Positions 8,491 to 16,618 are shown, counted from the stretch's first letter. The stretch: 34,747 bases of DNA from a virus (IMGVR_UViG_3300031237_000256:1-34747); one strand, 5' to 3'. Translations and numbers: made by a program. Notes: generated by a model from the letters alone, not told the origin.

Positions 8491-8699
8491 TGGCCACCGT
8501 CATCGCCCGCCAAGGCGACACCCTCGACGCCCTCTGCTGGCGGCACTACGGCCGCACCGCCGGCGTCGTCGAGGCGGTGCTCGACGCCAACCCCGGTCTG
8601 GCCGACCTCGGCCCGGTGCTGCCCCATGGCCAGCCGGTCGAGCTGCCGGACCAGGCCCCGCCCGTGACCACCCAAACCGTCGTCCAGCTGTGGGACTGA
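8490..8699 (+). CDS. X: tail protein X, LysM-like
   Basis: The 69-residue product matches P2 GpX in size and carries the compact LysM-like pattern ARQGDTLDALCWRHYG, then VLDANPGLADLGPVLPHGQ and VELP. It is a minor tail protein needed for tail completion. The start overlaps the L stop. Confidence 0.93.
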   Translation: MATVIARQGDTLDALCWRHYGRTAGVVEAVLDANPGLADLGPVLPHGQPVELPDQAPPVTTQTVVQLWD

Positions 8700-8720
8700 C
8701 CCGCAGCCCAAGGAGTCCCC

Positions 8721-8936
8721 ATGGACAACCAGAACATCGTCCAGGCCGCCGCCATCGAGGCGGTCAAATCCGCCCCGCCGGTGGCCGTCACCGGCGCGAT
8801 GATCGCCGGCATGACCCTTAGCGACTGGGTCACCGTCCTGACCGGCATCTACGTCCTGCTGCAGATCGCCGTGCTGCTGCGCAAGGTGCTGCGCGAGCGC
8901 CGGGCCGAGCGCAAGCAGGAGGGCACCGCGTCATGA
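8721..8936 (+). CDS. holin, HP1/P2 type small membrane protein
   Basis: The 71-residue protein has an N-terminal hydrophilic stretch, a weakly hydrophobic segment at about residues 20-32 (PPVAVTGAMIAGM) and a clear membrane helix at about 36-53 (VTVLTGIYVLLQIAVLL), then a highly basic tail. Size, charge and place directly before the endolysin point to the holin. AAGGAG precedes the ATG. With a SAR-type endolysin next door it could act as a pinholin, but the sequence does not settle that. Confidence 0.8.
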   Translation: MDNQNIVQAAAIEAVKSAPPVAVTGAMIAGMTLSDWVTVLTGIYVLLQIAVLLRKVLRERRAERKQEGTAS

Positions 8937-9427
8937 AGCCACGGATCGCCATCGCCGCCTTGTCGCTCAGCGCCGCCGCCTTCGCCGGCATCCTGACCCG
9001 TGAAGGGTTCAGCCCGCAGGCCTATCCGGACCCCACCCGCGGCGAGTCCCTGCCGACCCTCGGCTTCGGCTCGACCTCCGGCGTGCGGATGGGCGACACC
9101 ATCACGCCGGTCGCCGCGATCAACCGCAGCCTGCGCGAGGTGACGGAGTTCGAGGGAGCAGTCAAACAGTGCGTTCACGTCCCGCTCTATCAGGCCGAGT
9201 ACGACGCCTACCTGGCACTGGCGCACAACATCGGCCCGGTGCGCTTCTGCGACTCCACCATCGCCAAGCGCCTGAACGCTGAGGACTACCGCGGCGCCTG
9301 CGAGGCGATCCTGCTGTTCAAGTACTCCAACGGCCACGACTGCTCCAGGCCGGGCAACCGGATCTGCCCCGGGCTATGGACCGATCGCCAGCGCGTCTAC
9401 CAGCAGTGCATGAGCGCACAGCAATGA
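8933..9427 (+). CDS. endolysin, GH24 lysozyme with SAR-like N-terminus
   Basis: The 164-residue protein has the phage lysozyme (glycoside hydrolase 24) catalytic pattern: Glu in TREGFSPQAYPDP, Asp nine residues later, and Thr in LPTLGFGST. The LALAHNIGPVRFCDSTIAKRL segment is also typical. Residues 5-21 (IAIAALSLSAAAFAGI) are rich in Ala, Ser and Gly with no obvious cleavage site, as in signal-anchor-release endolysins that are exported by Sec and released on depolarisation. It cleaves peptidoglycan at lysis. The start overlaps the holin stop by 4 bases and its stop overlaps the Rz start as ATGA. Confidence 0.92.
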   Translation: MKPRIAIAALSLSAAAFAGILTREGFSPQAYPDPTRGESLPTLGFGSTSGVRMGDTITPVAAINRSLREVTEFEGAVKQCVHVPLYQAEYDAYLALAHNIGPVRFCDSTIAKRLNAEDYRGACEAILLFKYSNGHDCSRPGNRICPGLWTDRQRVYQQCMSAQQ

Positions 9428-9795
9428 TCTTCCCCGTGGATGGACTGCGCCTGCTGGCCTATGCGGGGCTGGCCGGCGCCGGCTTCGCCTGTGGTTGGCA
9501 AATCCGCGACTGGCAGGCCGACAGCGCGGAGCTCGTCAAGATCCAGCAGCAGGAACACCAGCGCGCCCTGGTCGCCGACGTAACCCGGAAGACGCTGAGC
9601 GCCATCGGGAATATCCGCATTGAGCAGCGCACCATCTACCAGAAGGCCGAGAAGGAGATTGTCCGTGATCCGGTTTATATCAATTGCCGTGTGCCTGCTG
9701 ATGGTATGCAGCTGCTCAACGCAGCGCGGAGCGGAGCAGATGGACGAGGGGTTGCTGCAGGAGTGCCCTCCGATGGAGGCGATTCAGGCCGCTGA
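9424..9795 (+). CDS. inner-membrane spanin subunit, Rz/LysB-like
   Basis: The 123-residue protein starts at the ATG that overlaps the endolysin stop. It has an N-terminal membrane anchor (LRLLAYAGLAGAGFACGW, about residues 7-24) and a periplasmic helical domain (ADSAELVKIQQQEHQRALVA onward) likely to form a coiled coil. The 3' third encodes Rz1 in another frame. It spans the periplasm with Rz1 to fuse the inner and outer membranes in the last step of lysis. Confidence 0.88.
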   Translation: MIFPVDGLRLLAYAGLAGAGFACGWQIRDWQADSAELVKIQQQEHQRALVADVTRKTLSAIGNIRIEQRTIYQKAEKEIVRDPVYINCRVPADGMQLLNAARSGADGRGVAAGVPSDGGDSGR

Positions 9796-9952
9796 GGACG
9801 GTACCGCCCCTATGGGGGACGTGGTGAAAGCCGACATCGCCCTGGCCGGCCAGTACGAGGAGTGCCGGACGCTGCATAACGGGCTGGTCAAGGCGCTCAG
9901 GCAGGAGTGTGCTGGCACGGCCTGCCTGCAGAAACAGGCCGCCCAGCCATGA
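9665..9952 (+). CDS. outer-membrane spanin lipoprotein, Rz1/LysC-like, nested in Rz
   Basis: I place the start at the GTG at 9665, which has AAGGAG eight bases upstream and gives a 95-residue protein. Residues 1-18 form a lipoprotein signal (IRFISIAVCLLMVCSC) with a lipobox ending in Cys. The frame is +1 relative to Rz, overlaps it for 131 bases, and continues past it to an ATGA overlap with R. The protein carries additional cysteines (ECPP, ECRTL, ECAGTACL). It is the outer-membrane partner of Rz. It is longer than many Rz1 proteins because it extends beyond the Rz stop. Confidence 0.82.
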   Translation: MIRFISIAVCLLMVCSCSTQRGAEQMDEGLLQECPPMEAIQAAEDGTAPMGDVVKADIALAGQYEECRTLHNGLVKALRQECAGTACLQKQAAQP

Positions 9953-10428
9953 ACAAGCCCGAATCCCTGCGCGCCCACCTGCTGAGCGCAGTGCCCGAGC
10001 TGCGCTGCAACCCCGACCGCCTGCTGGTCTTCATCGACGACGGCAAGCTGCGCAGCACCGCGGCGCCCGGCCTGTCGTTCGAGTACAGCTACACCCTCAA
10101 CGTCATCCTCACCGACTTCGCCGGGCATCCGGATGCGGTGGCCATCCCGCTGTTCGCCTGGGTCCTGGTCAACCAGAGCGAGCTGATGACCAACCTGGAG
10201 AAGGGCAAGGACGCCATTGCCTTCACCGCGGAACTCCTCGACCACAGCAAGGTGGACCTGTCCATCCGGCTGCCGCTCACCGAGCGGGTCATCGTCAAGC
10301 CGCAGCTGGACGGCACCCTGCAGGTCAGTCATCCGCCGGAGCCGGTCCCCGAGGCGCCGTTCAGCCTCGGCGCCCTGCGTGTCGAAACGCCGGACGGCGA
10401 GCTGCTCGCCGAGTGGGGCGGGGCATGA
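9949..10428 (+). CDS. R: tail completion protein R, P2 GpR family
   Basis: The 159-residue product has the GpR pattern: ESLRAHLLSAVPELRCNPDRLLVFIDDG, then FEYSYTLNVILTDFAGHPD and PLFAWVLVNQSELM. It is required for tail-head joining. The ATG at 9949 overlaps the Rz1 stop and the stop overlaps the S start, both as ATGA, which supports the start over upstream in-frame codons. Confidence 0.94.
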   Translation: MNKPESLRAHLLSAVPELRCNPDRLLVFIDDGKLRSTAAPGLSFEYSYTLNVILTDFAGHPDAVAIPLFAWVLVNQSELMTNLEKGKDAIAFTAELLDHSKVDLSIRLPLTERVIVKPQLDGTLQVSHPPEPVPEAPFSLGALRVETPDGELLAEWGGA

Positions 10429-11084
10429 GCGACGACCTGAGCCGCCTCGAAGACTGGGCCGGGGCCCTGCTGGCCCGTCTGAGCGCGGCCGAGCGCCGCC
10501 AGCTCAACGTCTCCATCGCCCGCGACCTGCGTCGCAGCCAGCAACGGCGCATCAAGGCCAACCGCAATCCGGACGGCAGCGCCTATGCCCTGCGCAAGCA
10601 GGCGAATGAGGCGCGAGCCAAGCCGGTCCGCTTCCTCTACCGGAAACCGAACGGAACCGAGCGTCTGGTCGATATGCGCAGCTGGGGCTACCAGGGCAAG
10701 CTGATGGTCGGCTACGACCGCGAGGCGGACGCTATCCGCAGCTTCAACCGCGACCGGGTGGTGCGCTTTCTCAAGCCGGGCGGTGGCAGCGCCGGCGGTG
10801 CCCTGCGCAGCAAGCGCGGGAGCATCAAGCGCCAGGCCATGTTCAAGAAGATCGGCGCGGCGCGCTTCCTCAAGATCCAGAGCGATCCGAACCTCATCGC
10901 CGTCGGCTTCCTCGGCCGGACGGCCCATCTGGCCGGTATCCACCAGTTCGGCCTGCGCGATCGCCCCGGGCGGGGCGCTCCCGAGACCCAATACGAGCGC
11001 CGCGAGCTGCTTGGCTTCACCGACGCCGACCTCGACCTGATCCGCGATCGCCTGCTCGAGCACCTGGCTGGCTGGCGGGGTTGA
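10425..11084 (+). CDS. S: tail completion protein S, P2 GpS family
   Basis: The 219-residue product begins with the GpS/virion morphogenesis signature (LSRLEDWAGALLARLSAAER, then ARDLRRSQQRRIKANRNPDG) and ends with HQFGLRDRPGRGAPETQYERRELLGF. It is longer than P2 GpS (about 150) because of a middle insertion at about residues 70-130 (from RFLYRKPNGTERLVD to a Gly-rich loop). It works with R in tail completion. The start overlaps R by ATGA. Confidence 0.93.
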   Translation: MSDDLSRLEDWAGALLARLSAAERRQLNVSIARDLRRSQQRRIKANRNPDGSAYALRKQANEARAKPVRFLYRKPNGTERLVDMRSWGYQGKLMVGYDREADAIRSFNRDRVVRFLKPGGGSAGGALRSKRGSIKRQAMFKKIGAARFLKIQSDPNLIAVGFLGRTAHLAGIHQFGLRDRPGRGAPETQYERRELLGFTDADLDLIRDRLLEHLAGWRG

Positions 11085-11087
11085 TCC

Positions 11088-11106
11088 TGTAGCGCCCGCC
11101 GCTACA
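11088..11106. promoter_or_regulatory. Ogr-type late activator site before V
   Basis: This is an exact copy of the 19-base palindrome found between P and O (TGTAGCG, CCCGC, CGCTACA), followed by the same ACCCCCGC flank. It lies 4 bases after the S stop and 49 bases before the ATG at 11155, so it should drive the V-W-J-I-H baseplate and fibre operon. Confidence 0.75.
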
Positions 11107-11154
11107 ACCCCCGCCAGGCGACACCCGCGCGCACGACGGGCCAGCATGCGGCCC

Positions 11155-11688
11155 ATGAACAGCACCGACCTTCTCCGCCGCCTCGAAAACCTGATCCGCC
11201 TCGGCACCATCGCCGAGGTCGATCCGAAGCCCCCGCGCTGCCGGGTGAAAACCGGAGGCCTGACCACCGGCTGGCTACCCTGGTTCGCCGTGCGCGCCGG
11301 CGAGGACCGCGAGTGGGACCCGCCCAGCGTCGGCGAGCAGTGCGTGGTGTTCTCGCCCTCCGGCGAGCCGGCGGTGGGCGTCGTGTTCTTCGGCTGCTAC
11401 TCGGACGCCTTCCAGGCGCCGGACGACAGCCCGACCCGCCATCGGCGCAGCTACCGCGACGGCGCCGTGGTCGAGTACGACCGCGAGAGCAGCCAGTACC
11501 TCATCGATATTCCCGCCGATGGCAAGTACACCCTGCGCTGTGGTCCGGTAAGCCTGGAGCTGTCGGACCAGGGCGTGAAAATCACCGGCCTGCTCTCGGT
11601 CAGCGATGACGTGATCGCCCGCCTTATCAGCCTGATTGGGCACCGTCACCCGGGCGACAGCGGCGGCATGACGGAGGCTCCGCAATGA
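11155..11688 (+). CDS. V: baseplate spike protein V, P2 GpV family
   Basis: The product starting at 11155 is 177 residues; an ATG three codons upstream (11146) is also possible. I prefer 11155 because the protein then begins MNSTDLLRRLENLIRLGTIAEV like other GpV proteins. The OB-fold region is clear (RVKTGGLTTGWLPWFAVRAG, VGEQCVVFSPSGEPAVGVVF). The C-terminal part is shorter than in P2 (about 211), and ends in a His-containing stretch GHRHPGDSGG. GpV is the trimeric cell-puncturing spike at the tail tip. Its stop overlaps W as ATGA. Confidence 0.92.
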   Translation: MNSTDLLRRLENLIRLGTIAEVDPKPPRCRVKTGGLTTGWLPWFAVRAGEDREWDPPSVGEQCVVFSPSGEPAVGVVFFGCYSDAFQAPDDSPTRHRRSYRDGAVVEYDRESSQYLIDIPADGKYTLRCGPVSLELSDQGVKITGLLSVSDDVIARLISLIGHRHPGDSGGMTEAPQ

Positions 11689-12038
11689 CCGGCATGTCTC
11701 GCCGTACCGGCCGCACCCTGGACGACTCGGCCCACCTGATCCAGTCGATCGGCGACATCCTCAGCACGCCCATCGGCTCGCGGGTCATGCGTCGCGAGTA
11801 CGGCAGCCTAGTGCCCGACCTGATCGACCAGCCGCTCAACGGCGGCCTGGTGGTCAGCCTCTACGCCGCCGTGGTGATGGCCCTCATGCGCTGGGAGCCG
11901 CGCCTGCGGATCAGCCGCGTGCAGCTCTACCGGGGCGATAGCGCCGGCGCTGCCGTGATCGAGATCGAAGCCACCCGGGTCGACACCAACGCCGCCACCA
12001 ACCTGCGGGTACCGCTGCAGCGGGGGGCCGCCGCATGA
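11685..12038 (+). CDS. W: baseplate protein W, GpW/gp25 family
   Basis: The 117-residue product has the gp25-like lysozyme-fold baseplate signature: HLIQSIGDILSTPIGSRVMR, REYGSLVPDLIDQPLN and ALMRWEPRLRISRVQL. It forms part of the wedge. It overlaps V and J by ATGA on both sides. Confidence 0.95.
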   Translation: MTGMSRRTGRTLDDSAHLIQSIGDILSTPIGSRVMRREYGSLVPDLIDQPLNGGLVVSLYAAVVMALMRWEPRLRISRVQLYRGDSAGAAVIEIEATRVDTNAATNLRVPLQRGAAA

Positions 12039-12946
12039 CCACCGCCATCGACCTCAGCCTGCTGCCGACGCCGAACGTGATCGAGCCGCTGGACTTCGAG
12101 ACGATCCTGTCCGAGCGCAAGGCCTACCTGATCGGCCTCTACCCGGCCGACCAGCAGGAAGCCATCGCCGCCGACCTGGCGCTGGAATCGGAGCCGCTGA
12201 ACAAGCTGCTGCAGGAGAACGCCTACCGCGAGCTGATGCTCCGCCAGCGCATCAACGATGCGGCCCGTGCCGTCATGCTCGCCTATTCGACCCACGACGA
12301 CCTGGACAACCTCGGCGCGCTGCTGGAGGTCGAGCGCCTGCTGGTGACTCCTGCCGATCCCCAGGCCACGCCCCCCGTCGCGGCGGTTTACGAGTCGGAC
12401 GAGCGCTTCCGCCGGCGCATCCAGATGGCCCTCGAAGGCTTCAGCTGTGCCGGTCCGCGCGGGGCCTACGAGTTCTACGCCCTGAGCGCCTCGGCGCAGG
12501 TCAAGGACGTCGGCGTGGATAGCCACACTGCCGGCATCGTCAGCGTCACCGTGCTTTCCACCGTAGGCGACGGCACGCCGAACGCCGCCCTGCTGGACAC
12601 CGTTGCCGCCGCCCTCAACGACGAGGACATCCGCCCGCTCTGCGACACCGTCGAGGTGCTGCCGGCCGAGATCCTTCCCTATACGGTCGACGCCACCCTG
12701 ATCTACTACGCCGGCCCGGACCAGGAGCTGGTGCGCCGCGCCGCCGAAGTGGCCGTCGCCGCCTACGTCGAGGCCCATCACCGGCTAGGCCACGACATCA
12801 ACCGCTCCGGGCTGTTCGCTGCCCTGCATCAGCCCGGCGTGCAGAAGGTCCTCCTCGCGTCGCCGGCCGAGGACCTGGTCGTCGGCAACGGTCAGGCCGC
12901 CTATTGCACGACCGTGAGCGTCGCCAATGGAGGTGTGGATGTCTGA
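12035..12946 (+). CDS. J: baseplate assembly protein J, GpJ family
   Basis: The 303-residue product matches P2 GpJ (302). Landmarks are the N-terminal LLPTPNVIEPLDFETILSER, the ESEPLNKLLQENAYRELMLR helix, DDLDNLGALLEVER, RFRRRIQMALEGFSCAGPRG and the C-terminal INRSGLFAALHQPGVQKV. It is a wedge component at the baseplate rim. Confidence 0.95.
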   Translation: MTTAIDLSLLPTPNVIEPLDFETILSERKAYLIGLYPADQQEAIAADLALESEPLNKLLQENAYRELMLRQRINDAARAVMLAYSTHDDLDNLGALLEVERLLVTPADPQATPPVAAVYESDERFRRRIQMALEGFSCAGPRGAYEFYALSASAQVKDVGVDSHTAGIVSVTVLSTVGDGTPNAALLDTVAAALNDEDIRPLCDTVEVLPAEILPYTVDATLIYYAGPDQELVRRAAEVAVAAYVEAHHRLGHDINRSGLFAALHQPGVQKVLLASPAEDLVVGNGQAAYCTTVSVANGGVDV

Positions 12947-13502
12947 CCTGCTGCCGTCTAACGCCACGACCCTGGAGCGCAACCTGGCCACGACCGGCGA
13001 GCGGCTGGACGACCTGCCCATGCCGGTCCGCGACCTGCGCAACCCGCAGCGCTGTCCCGCCGCGCTGCTGCCGTACCTGGCCTGGGAGCTGTCGGTGGAC
13101 GAGTGGAACCCGGGCTGGGGCGAGGGCACCAAGCGCCGCGTCATCGCCGAGAGCGTTTCCGTACACCGGCGCAAGGGCACTCGGGGCAGCGTTCGCCGTG
13201 CCCTGGAAGCCATCCTCGGCGATGTGCCCTTCACGATCATCGAAGGGGTTGCCGCCGGCTACTACGATGGCAGCAAGCCCCACGACGGCCACTACTACTA
13301 CGGCCGCGGCATCAACTGGGCGCGTTACAGCGTCATCGTCGGCCTGCCGCTCAGCCGCTCGCAGGCCGACAGCGTGCGCCGCACCCTCGCGGCCATCGCC
13401 CCGGCCCGTTGCCAACTGCTGGCCCTCGACTTCGTCCAGGCCGCGAACGCCTACGACGGCACCCTTCGTTACGACAACACCTACACCCATGGAGTCGCCT
13501 GA
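12939..13502 (+). CDS. I: tail protein I, P2 GpI family
   Basis: The 187-residue product starts at the ATG preceded by GGAGGTG and overlaps J by 8 bases. Family features are LLPSNATTLERNLATTGERL, CPAALLPYLAWELSVDEWNP and SVHRRKGTRGSVRRALEAI. It joins the baseplate to the tail fibre. The stop overlaps the H start as TGATG. Confidence 0.94.
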   Translation: MSDLLPSNATTLERNLATTGERLDDLPMPVRDLRNPQRCPAALLPYLAWELSVDEWNPGWGEGTKRRVIAESVSVHRRKGTRGSVRRALEAILGDVPFTIIEGVAAGYYDGSKPHDGHYYYGRGINWARYSVIVGLPLSRSQADSVRRTLAAIAPARCQLLALDFVQAANAYDGTLRYDNTYTHGVA

Positions 13503-15097
13503 TGGCAGCGCTCGAAGAACTCGCCCAATGGGAACCCGACGTCTACCAGATCGAACTCACCGACCCGGTGGTCGGCGGTCCAGACGGTATTTCCAACCGC
13601 CAGGCCAAGCAGCTGGGCAACCGGACGCAATGGCTGAAGGCGCAGCTGCAGCAGCTGCTCGACGACCTGGACGGCCTGCAGCCGCTGGATGCCACCCTGA
13701 CCGCCCTCGCGGGCCTGCAGACCGTTGCCGACCAGTTGATCTACGCCACCGGCCCGGATGCCTTCGCCACCTCAGCGTTGACCGCCCTGGCCCGTCAGCT
13801 GCTGGCGGCGGGCGACCAGGTGGAGGCCCGCACCGTCCTGGAGGCGGCGCCGCTGGACTCGCCGGTCTTCACCGGCGCCCCTAAGGCACCGACCGCGCTA
13901 CCCGGAACTAACACCACGCAGCTGGCTAATACGGCCTTCGTGCAGGCGGCGATTGCCGCCCTGGTAGACTCGTCGCCTGCCGCGCTCAACACGCTCAACG
14001 AGCTGGCCACCGCCTTGGGCAACGACCCGAACTTCGCCACCACGGTGATGAATGCCATCGCCGGCAGGCAGGCCGCATCGACTATTCTGACCGCCCTCGC
14101 GGGCCTGCAGACCACCGCCGACCAGTTGATCTACACCACCGGGCCAGGGGCTTTCGCCACCTCGTCGCTGACCGCCCTGGCCCGCCAGCTGCTGGCATCG
14201 GCCGACCAGGCGGCGGCCCGCTCAGCGCTCGGTGCGGCGCCGCTGGACTCGCCGACTTTCACCGGATCCCCGAAGGCGCCGACCGCGCTACCCGGCACTA
14301 ACACCACGCAGCTGGCCAATACGGCCTTCGTGCAGACGGCCATTGCTGCCCTGGTGGACTCGTCGCCCGCCGCGCTCAACACGCTCAACGAGCTGGCCGC
14401 GGCCCTGGGTGACGACCCGAACTTCGCCACCACGGTGACGAACGCTCTCGCTGGTAAGCAGGCTGCATCGGTCAATCTGAACGCCCTGGCCGGATTGGCC
14501 GGCGCGGCGGATAAGCTGGGCTACTTCACGGGGGCGGGGGCGATGGCGCTGACGGCGTTCACGGCGTTTGCGCGGACCCTCGCCGGGGCGGCGGATGCCC
14601 TGGCGGCGCGCACGACGCTGGGCGCCTGCGGCATAGCCGGGCCGGTGAGCCAGACGCTGTCTGGGACGGCGCTCGACATTACGGGTATCCCAAGCTGGGC
14701 CAAACGCGTCGTTCTTTGCCTTGACAGCGTGACCGTATCCGCAGGGGCTCAATTGGCCATACGGCTCGGGGGCTCAGGTGGAATTGAAGCGTCGGGATAT
14801 CTGGGGTCGGTTATCGATGCTCAGAACGATGGAAACACCGGCGCAATAATCAGCAGTACCGCATTCGCGCTGAACTCCGCGGTGCGGGCTGATACTCGGC
14901 ATGGGCGAATTGTTATAGAGAAATTGAGCAGCCAGTTATGGACTATTTCTTCAAATCTAGCGGCATCCAACGTTGCTTACGGGAGCTGGTCTGCCGGCAG
15001 CAAAAGCCTTGCGAGCGCACTTAGCACCGTACGGCTAACGACTCTCGCTGGAACGGCATCCTTGGGCGGCAATGTTAGTGTTACCTATGAGGGCTAA
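13502..15097 (+). CDS. H: tail fibre protein H
   Basis: The 531-residue product has an N-terminal baseplate-attachment part (VYQIELTDPVVGGPDGISNR), two near-identical 130-residue shaft repeats and a degraded third one (about residues 64-370), then a C-terminal tip of about 140 residues. Each repeat contains FTGxPKAPTALPGTNTTQL and SSPAALNTLNELA. The tip (from LDITGIPSWAKRVV to GNVSVTYEG) is beta-rich and encoded by lower-GC DNA than the shaft, consistent with swapping of the receptor-binding end. The start overlaps I. P2 H is longer (669). Confidence 0.9.
   Translation: MAALEELAQWEPDVYQIELTDPVVGGPDGISNRQAKQLGNRTQWLKAQLQQLLDDLDGLQPLDATLTALAGLQTVADQLIYATGPDAFATSALTALARQLLAAGDQVEARTVLEAAPLDSPVFTGAPKAPTALPGTNTTQLANTAFVQAAIAALVDSSPAALNTLNELATALGNDPNFATTVMNAIAGRQAASTILTALAGLQTTADQLIYTTGPGAFATSSLTALARQLLASADQAAARSALGAAPLDSPTFTGSPKAPTALPGTNTTQLANTAFVQTAIAALVDSSPAALNTLNELAAALGDDPNFATTVTNALAGKQAASVNLNALAGLAGAADKLGYFTGAGAMALTAFTAFARTLAGAADALAARTTLGACGIAGPVSQTLSGTALDITGIPSWAKRVVLCLDSVTVSAGAQLAIRLGGSGGIEASGYLGSVIDAQNDGNTGAIISSTAFALNSAVRADTRHGRIVIEKLSSQLWTISSNLAASNVAYGSWSAGSKSLASALSTVRLTTLAGTASLGGNVSVTYEG
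13691..14600 (+). repeat. 390-bp tandem repeats in the tail fibre gene
   Basis: Units of 390 bp (130 codons) at 13691-14080 and 14081-14470 are highly similar, and a third partial unit starts at 14471. Landmarks recur at exact spacing: GCCCTCGCGGGCCTGCAGAC at 13703 and 14093, AACACCACGCAGCTGGC at 13910 and 14300. The period keeps the reading frame, so unit gain or loss would alter fibre length. Confidence 0.85.
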
Positions 15098-15099
15098 GC

Positions 15100-15306
15100 A
15101 TGTTTCGAGTCGAATACAACATTGATACCGGCGAGCGCCGGGAGATCGAGCAGACCGCCTACCGGAGCACCTCCGACCCGACCGTAGTCGTCGTGCTCGA
15201 CGCGGCGGAGCCGGCACCGGAAGGCATGGAGGCGTTCGATCCGTCCATCGAGCCGGTACCGCTGGACGGCACGACCGCCGATGCCACCACCGGCACCACG
15301 GCCTGA
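15100..15306 (+). CDS. small protein in the tail-fibre-assembly position
   Basis: The 68-residue protein starts 2 bases after the H stop. The N-terminus VEYNIDTGERREIEQTAYRS is a pattern I have seen in short proteins downstream of Pseudomonas phage fibres. The C-terminal third is Thr/Ala-rich and low-complexity. P2 has the larger fibre chaperone GpG here (about 175 residues); this protein is much shorter and I see no clear relation. A role in fibre folding or attachment is only suggested by place. Confidence 0.65.
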   Translation: MFRVEYNIDTGERREIEQTAYRSTSDPTVVVVLDAAEPAPEGMEAFDPSIEPVPLDGTTADATTGTTA

Positions 15307-15328
15307 CCGATGCCTGCCCGCCTGATCC

Positions 15329-15347
15329 TGTAGCGCCCGCCACTACA
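15329..15347. promoter_or_regulatory. Ogr-type late activator site before FI
   Basis: This is the third copy of the 19-base palindrome, with one substitution in the right arm (CACTACA instead of CGCTACA), followed by the same ACCCCCGCC flank. The GATCC just before it also matches the V copy. It lies in the 118-base gap before the sheath gene, 78 bases from its ATG, and should drive FI-FII-E-T-U-D. Confidence 0.72.
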
Positions 15348-15424
15348 ACCCCCGCCGCTGGCCGGCGCCTCTCGCGCGCGACACCCTGCGCAGGACTCAA
15401 CCCCCTGCGCAGGAGTTGCCAGCA

Positions 15425-16618
15425 ATGGCCGCAACCGATTACCAACATGGCGTGCGCGTCCTCGAAGTCAACGAGGGCAGCCGCCCGATCCGCACCGTCT
15501 CCACTGCTATCGTCGGCCTGATCTGCACCGGCTCCGACGCCGATGCGGCGATGTTCCCCCTGGATACCCCGGTCCTGGTCACCGACGTGCTCACCGCCGC
15601 CGGTAAGGCCGGCACCCTCGGCACCCTGGCCCAGAGCCTGGACGCCATCGCCGACCAGGCCAGCCCGGTCACCGTGGTGGTGCGCGTGGCGGACGGGGAG
15701 GGCGCCGACGCCGCTGCGAAGGAAGCCGACCAGACCACCAAGCTGATCGGCGGCGTCACCGCCTCCGGCCAGTACACCGGCATGAAGGCCCTACTCGCGG
15801 CCGAGGCCCAGCTCGGCGTCAAGCCGCGCATCCTCGGCGTGCCCGGGCTGGATAGCCAGGCCGTCACCACCGAGCTGATTCCCATCGCCCAGAAGCTGCG
15901 CGGCTTCGTCTACGCCAACGCCTGGAACTGCCAAACCGTTGCCGAGTCCATCGCCTACCGCGCCAACTTCAGCGCCCGCGAACTGATGCTGATCTGGCCC
16001 GACTTCCTCGCCTGGGACACCACGGAAAACGCAGCCGCCCCGGCGGCCTCCGTCGCCCGCGCCCTCGGCCTGCGCGCCAAGATCGACCAGCAGATCGGCT
16101 GGCACAAGACCCTGTCCAACGTCCCGGTCAACGGCGTCACCGGCCTGTCCAAGGACATCTACTGGGACCTGCAGAACCCCGACACCGACGCCGGCCTGCT
16201 CAACGCCAGCGAGGTCACCACCCTGATCCGCCGCGACGGCTTCCGCTTCTGGGGCTCGCGCACCTGCTCGGCCGACCCGCTGTTCGCCTTCGAGAGCTAC
16301 ACCCGCACCGCCCAAGTGCTGGCCGACACCATGGCCGAGGCGCAGTTCTGGGCGGTGGATGGGACCATGTATCCATCCCTGGTGCGCGACATCGTCGAGA
16401 GCATCAACGCCAAGTTCCGCGCACTGACTCGCCAGGGCTATCTGCTGGGCGGCGAGGCCTGGTACGACGAGGCCGCCAACGACGCCACCACCCTCAAGGC
16501 CGGCCAACTGATCCTCGACTACGACTACACCCCGGTGCCGCCGCTCGAAGACCTGACCCTGCGCCAACGCATCACCGACCGCTACCTGCTGACCTTCGCC
16601 AGCCAGGTCAACGGCTGA
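15425..16618 (+). CDS. FI: contractile tail sheath protein, P2 GpFI family
   Basis: The 397-residue product matches P2 FI (396). Landmarks are YQHGVRVLEVNEGSRPIRTV, AIVGLICTGSDADAAMFPLD, GLDSQAVTTELIPIAQKLR and the C-terminal FWGSRTCSADPLFAFESYTR. I choose the ATG at 15425 because AGGAG precedes it at good spacing; an in-frame ATG at 15416 is less likely. The sheath contracts to drive the tube through the envelope. Confidence 0.96.
   Translation: MAATDYQHGVRVLEVNEGSRPIRTVSTAIVGLICTGSDADAAMFPLDTPVLVTDVLTAAGKAGTLGTLAQSLDAIADQASPVTVVVRVADGEGADAAAKEADQTTKLIGGVTASGQYTGMKALLAAEAQLGVKPRILGVPGLDSQAVTTELIPIAQKLRGFVYANAWNCQTVAESIAYRANFSARELMLIWPDFLAWDTTENAAAPAASVARALGLRAKIDQQIGWHKTLSNVPVNGVTGLSKDIYWDLQNPDTDAGLLNASEVTTLIRRDGFRFWGSRTCSADPLFAFESYTRTAQVLADTMAEAQFWAVDGTMYPSLVRDIVESINAKFRALTRQGYLLGGEAWYDEAANDATTLKAGQLILDYDYTPVPPLEDLTLRQRITDRYLLTFASQVNG

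Noticed and set aside
13690-14600. Possible CRISPR-like repetition
   Set aside because: The repeat period is 390 bp, coding and in frame; no short repeats with unique spacers occur anywhere in the window.
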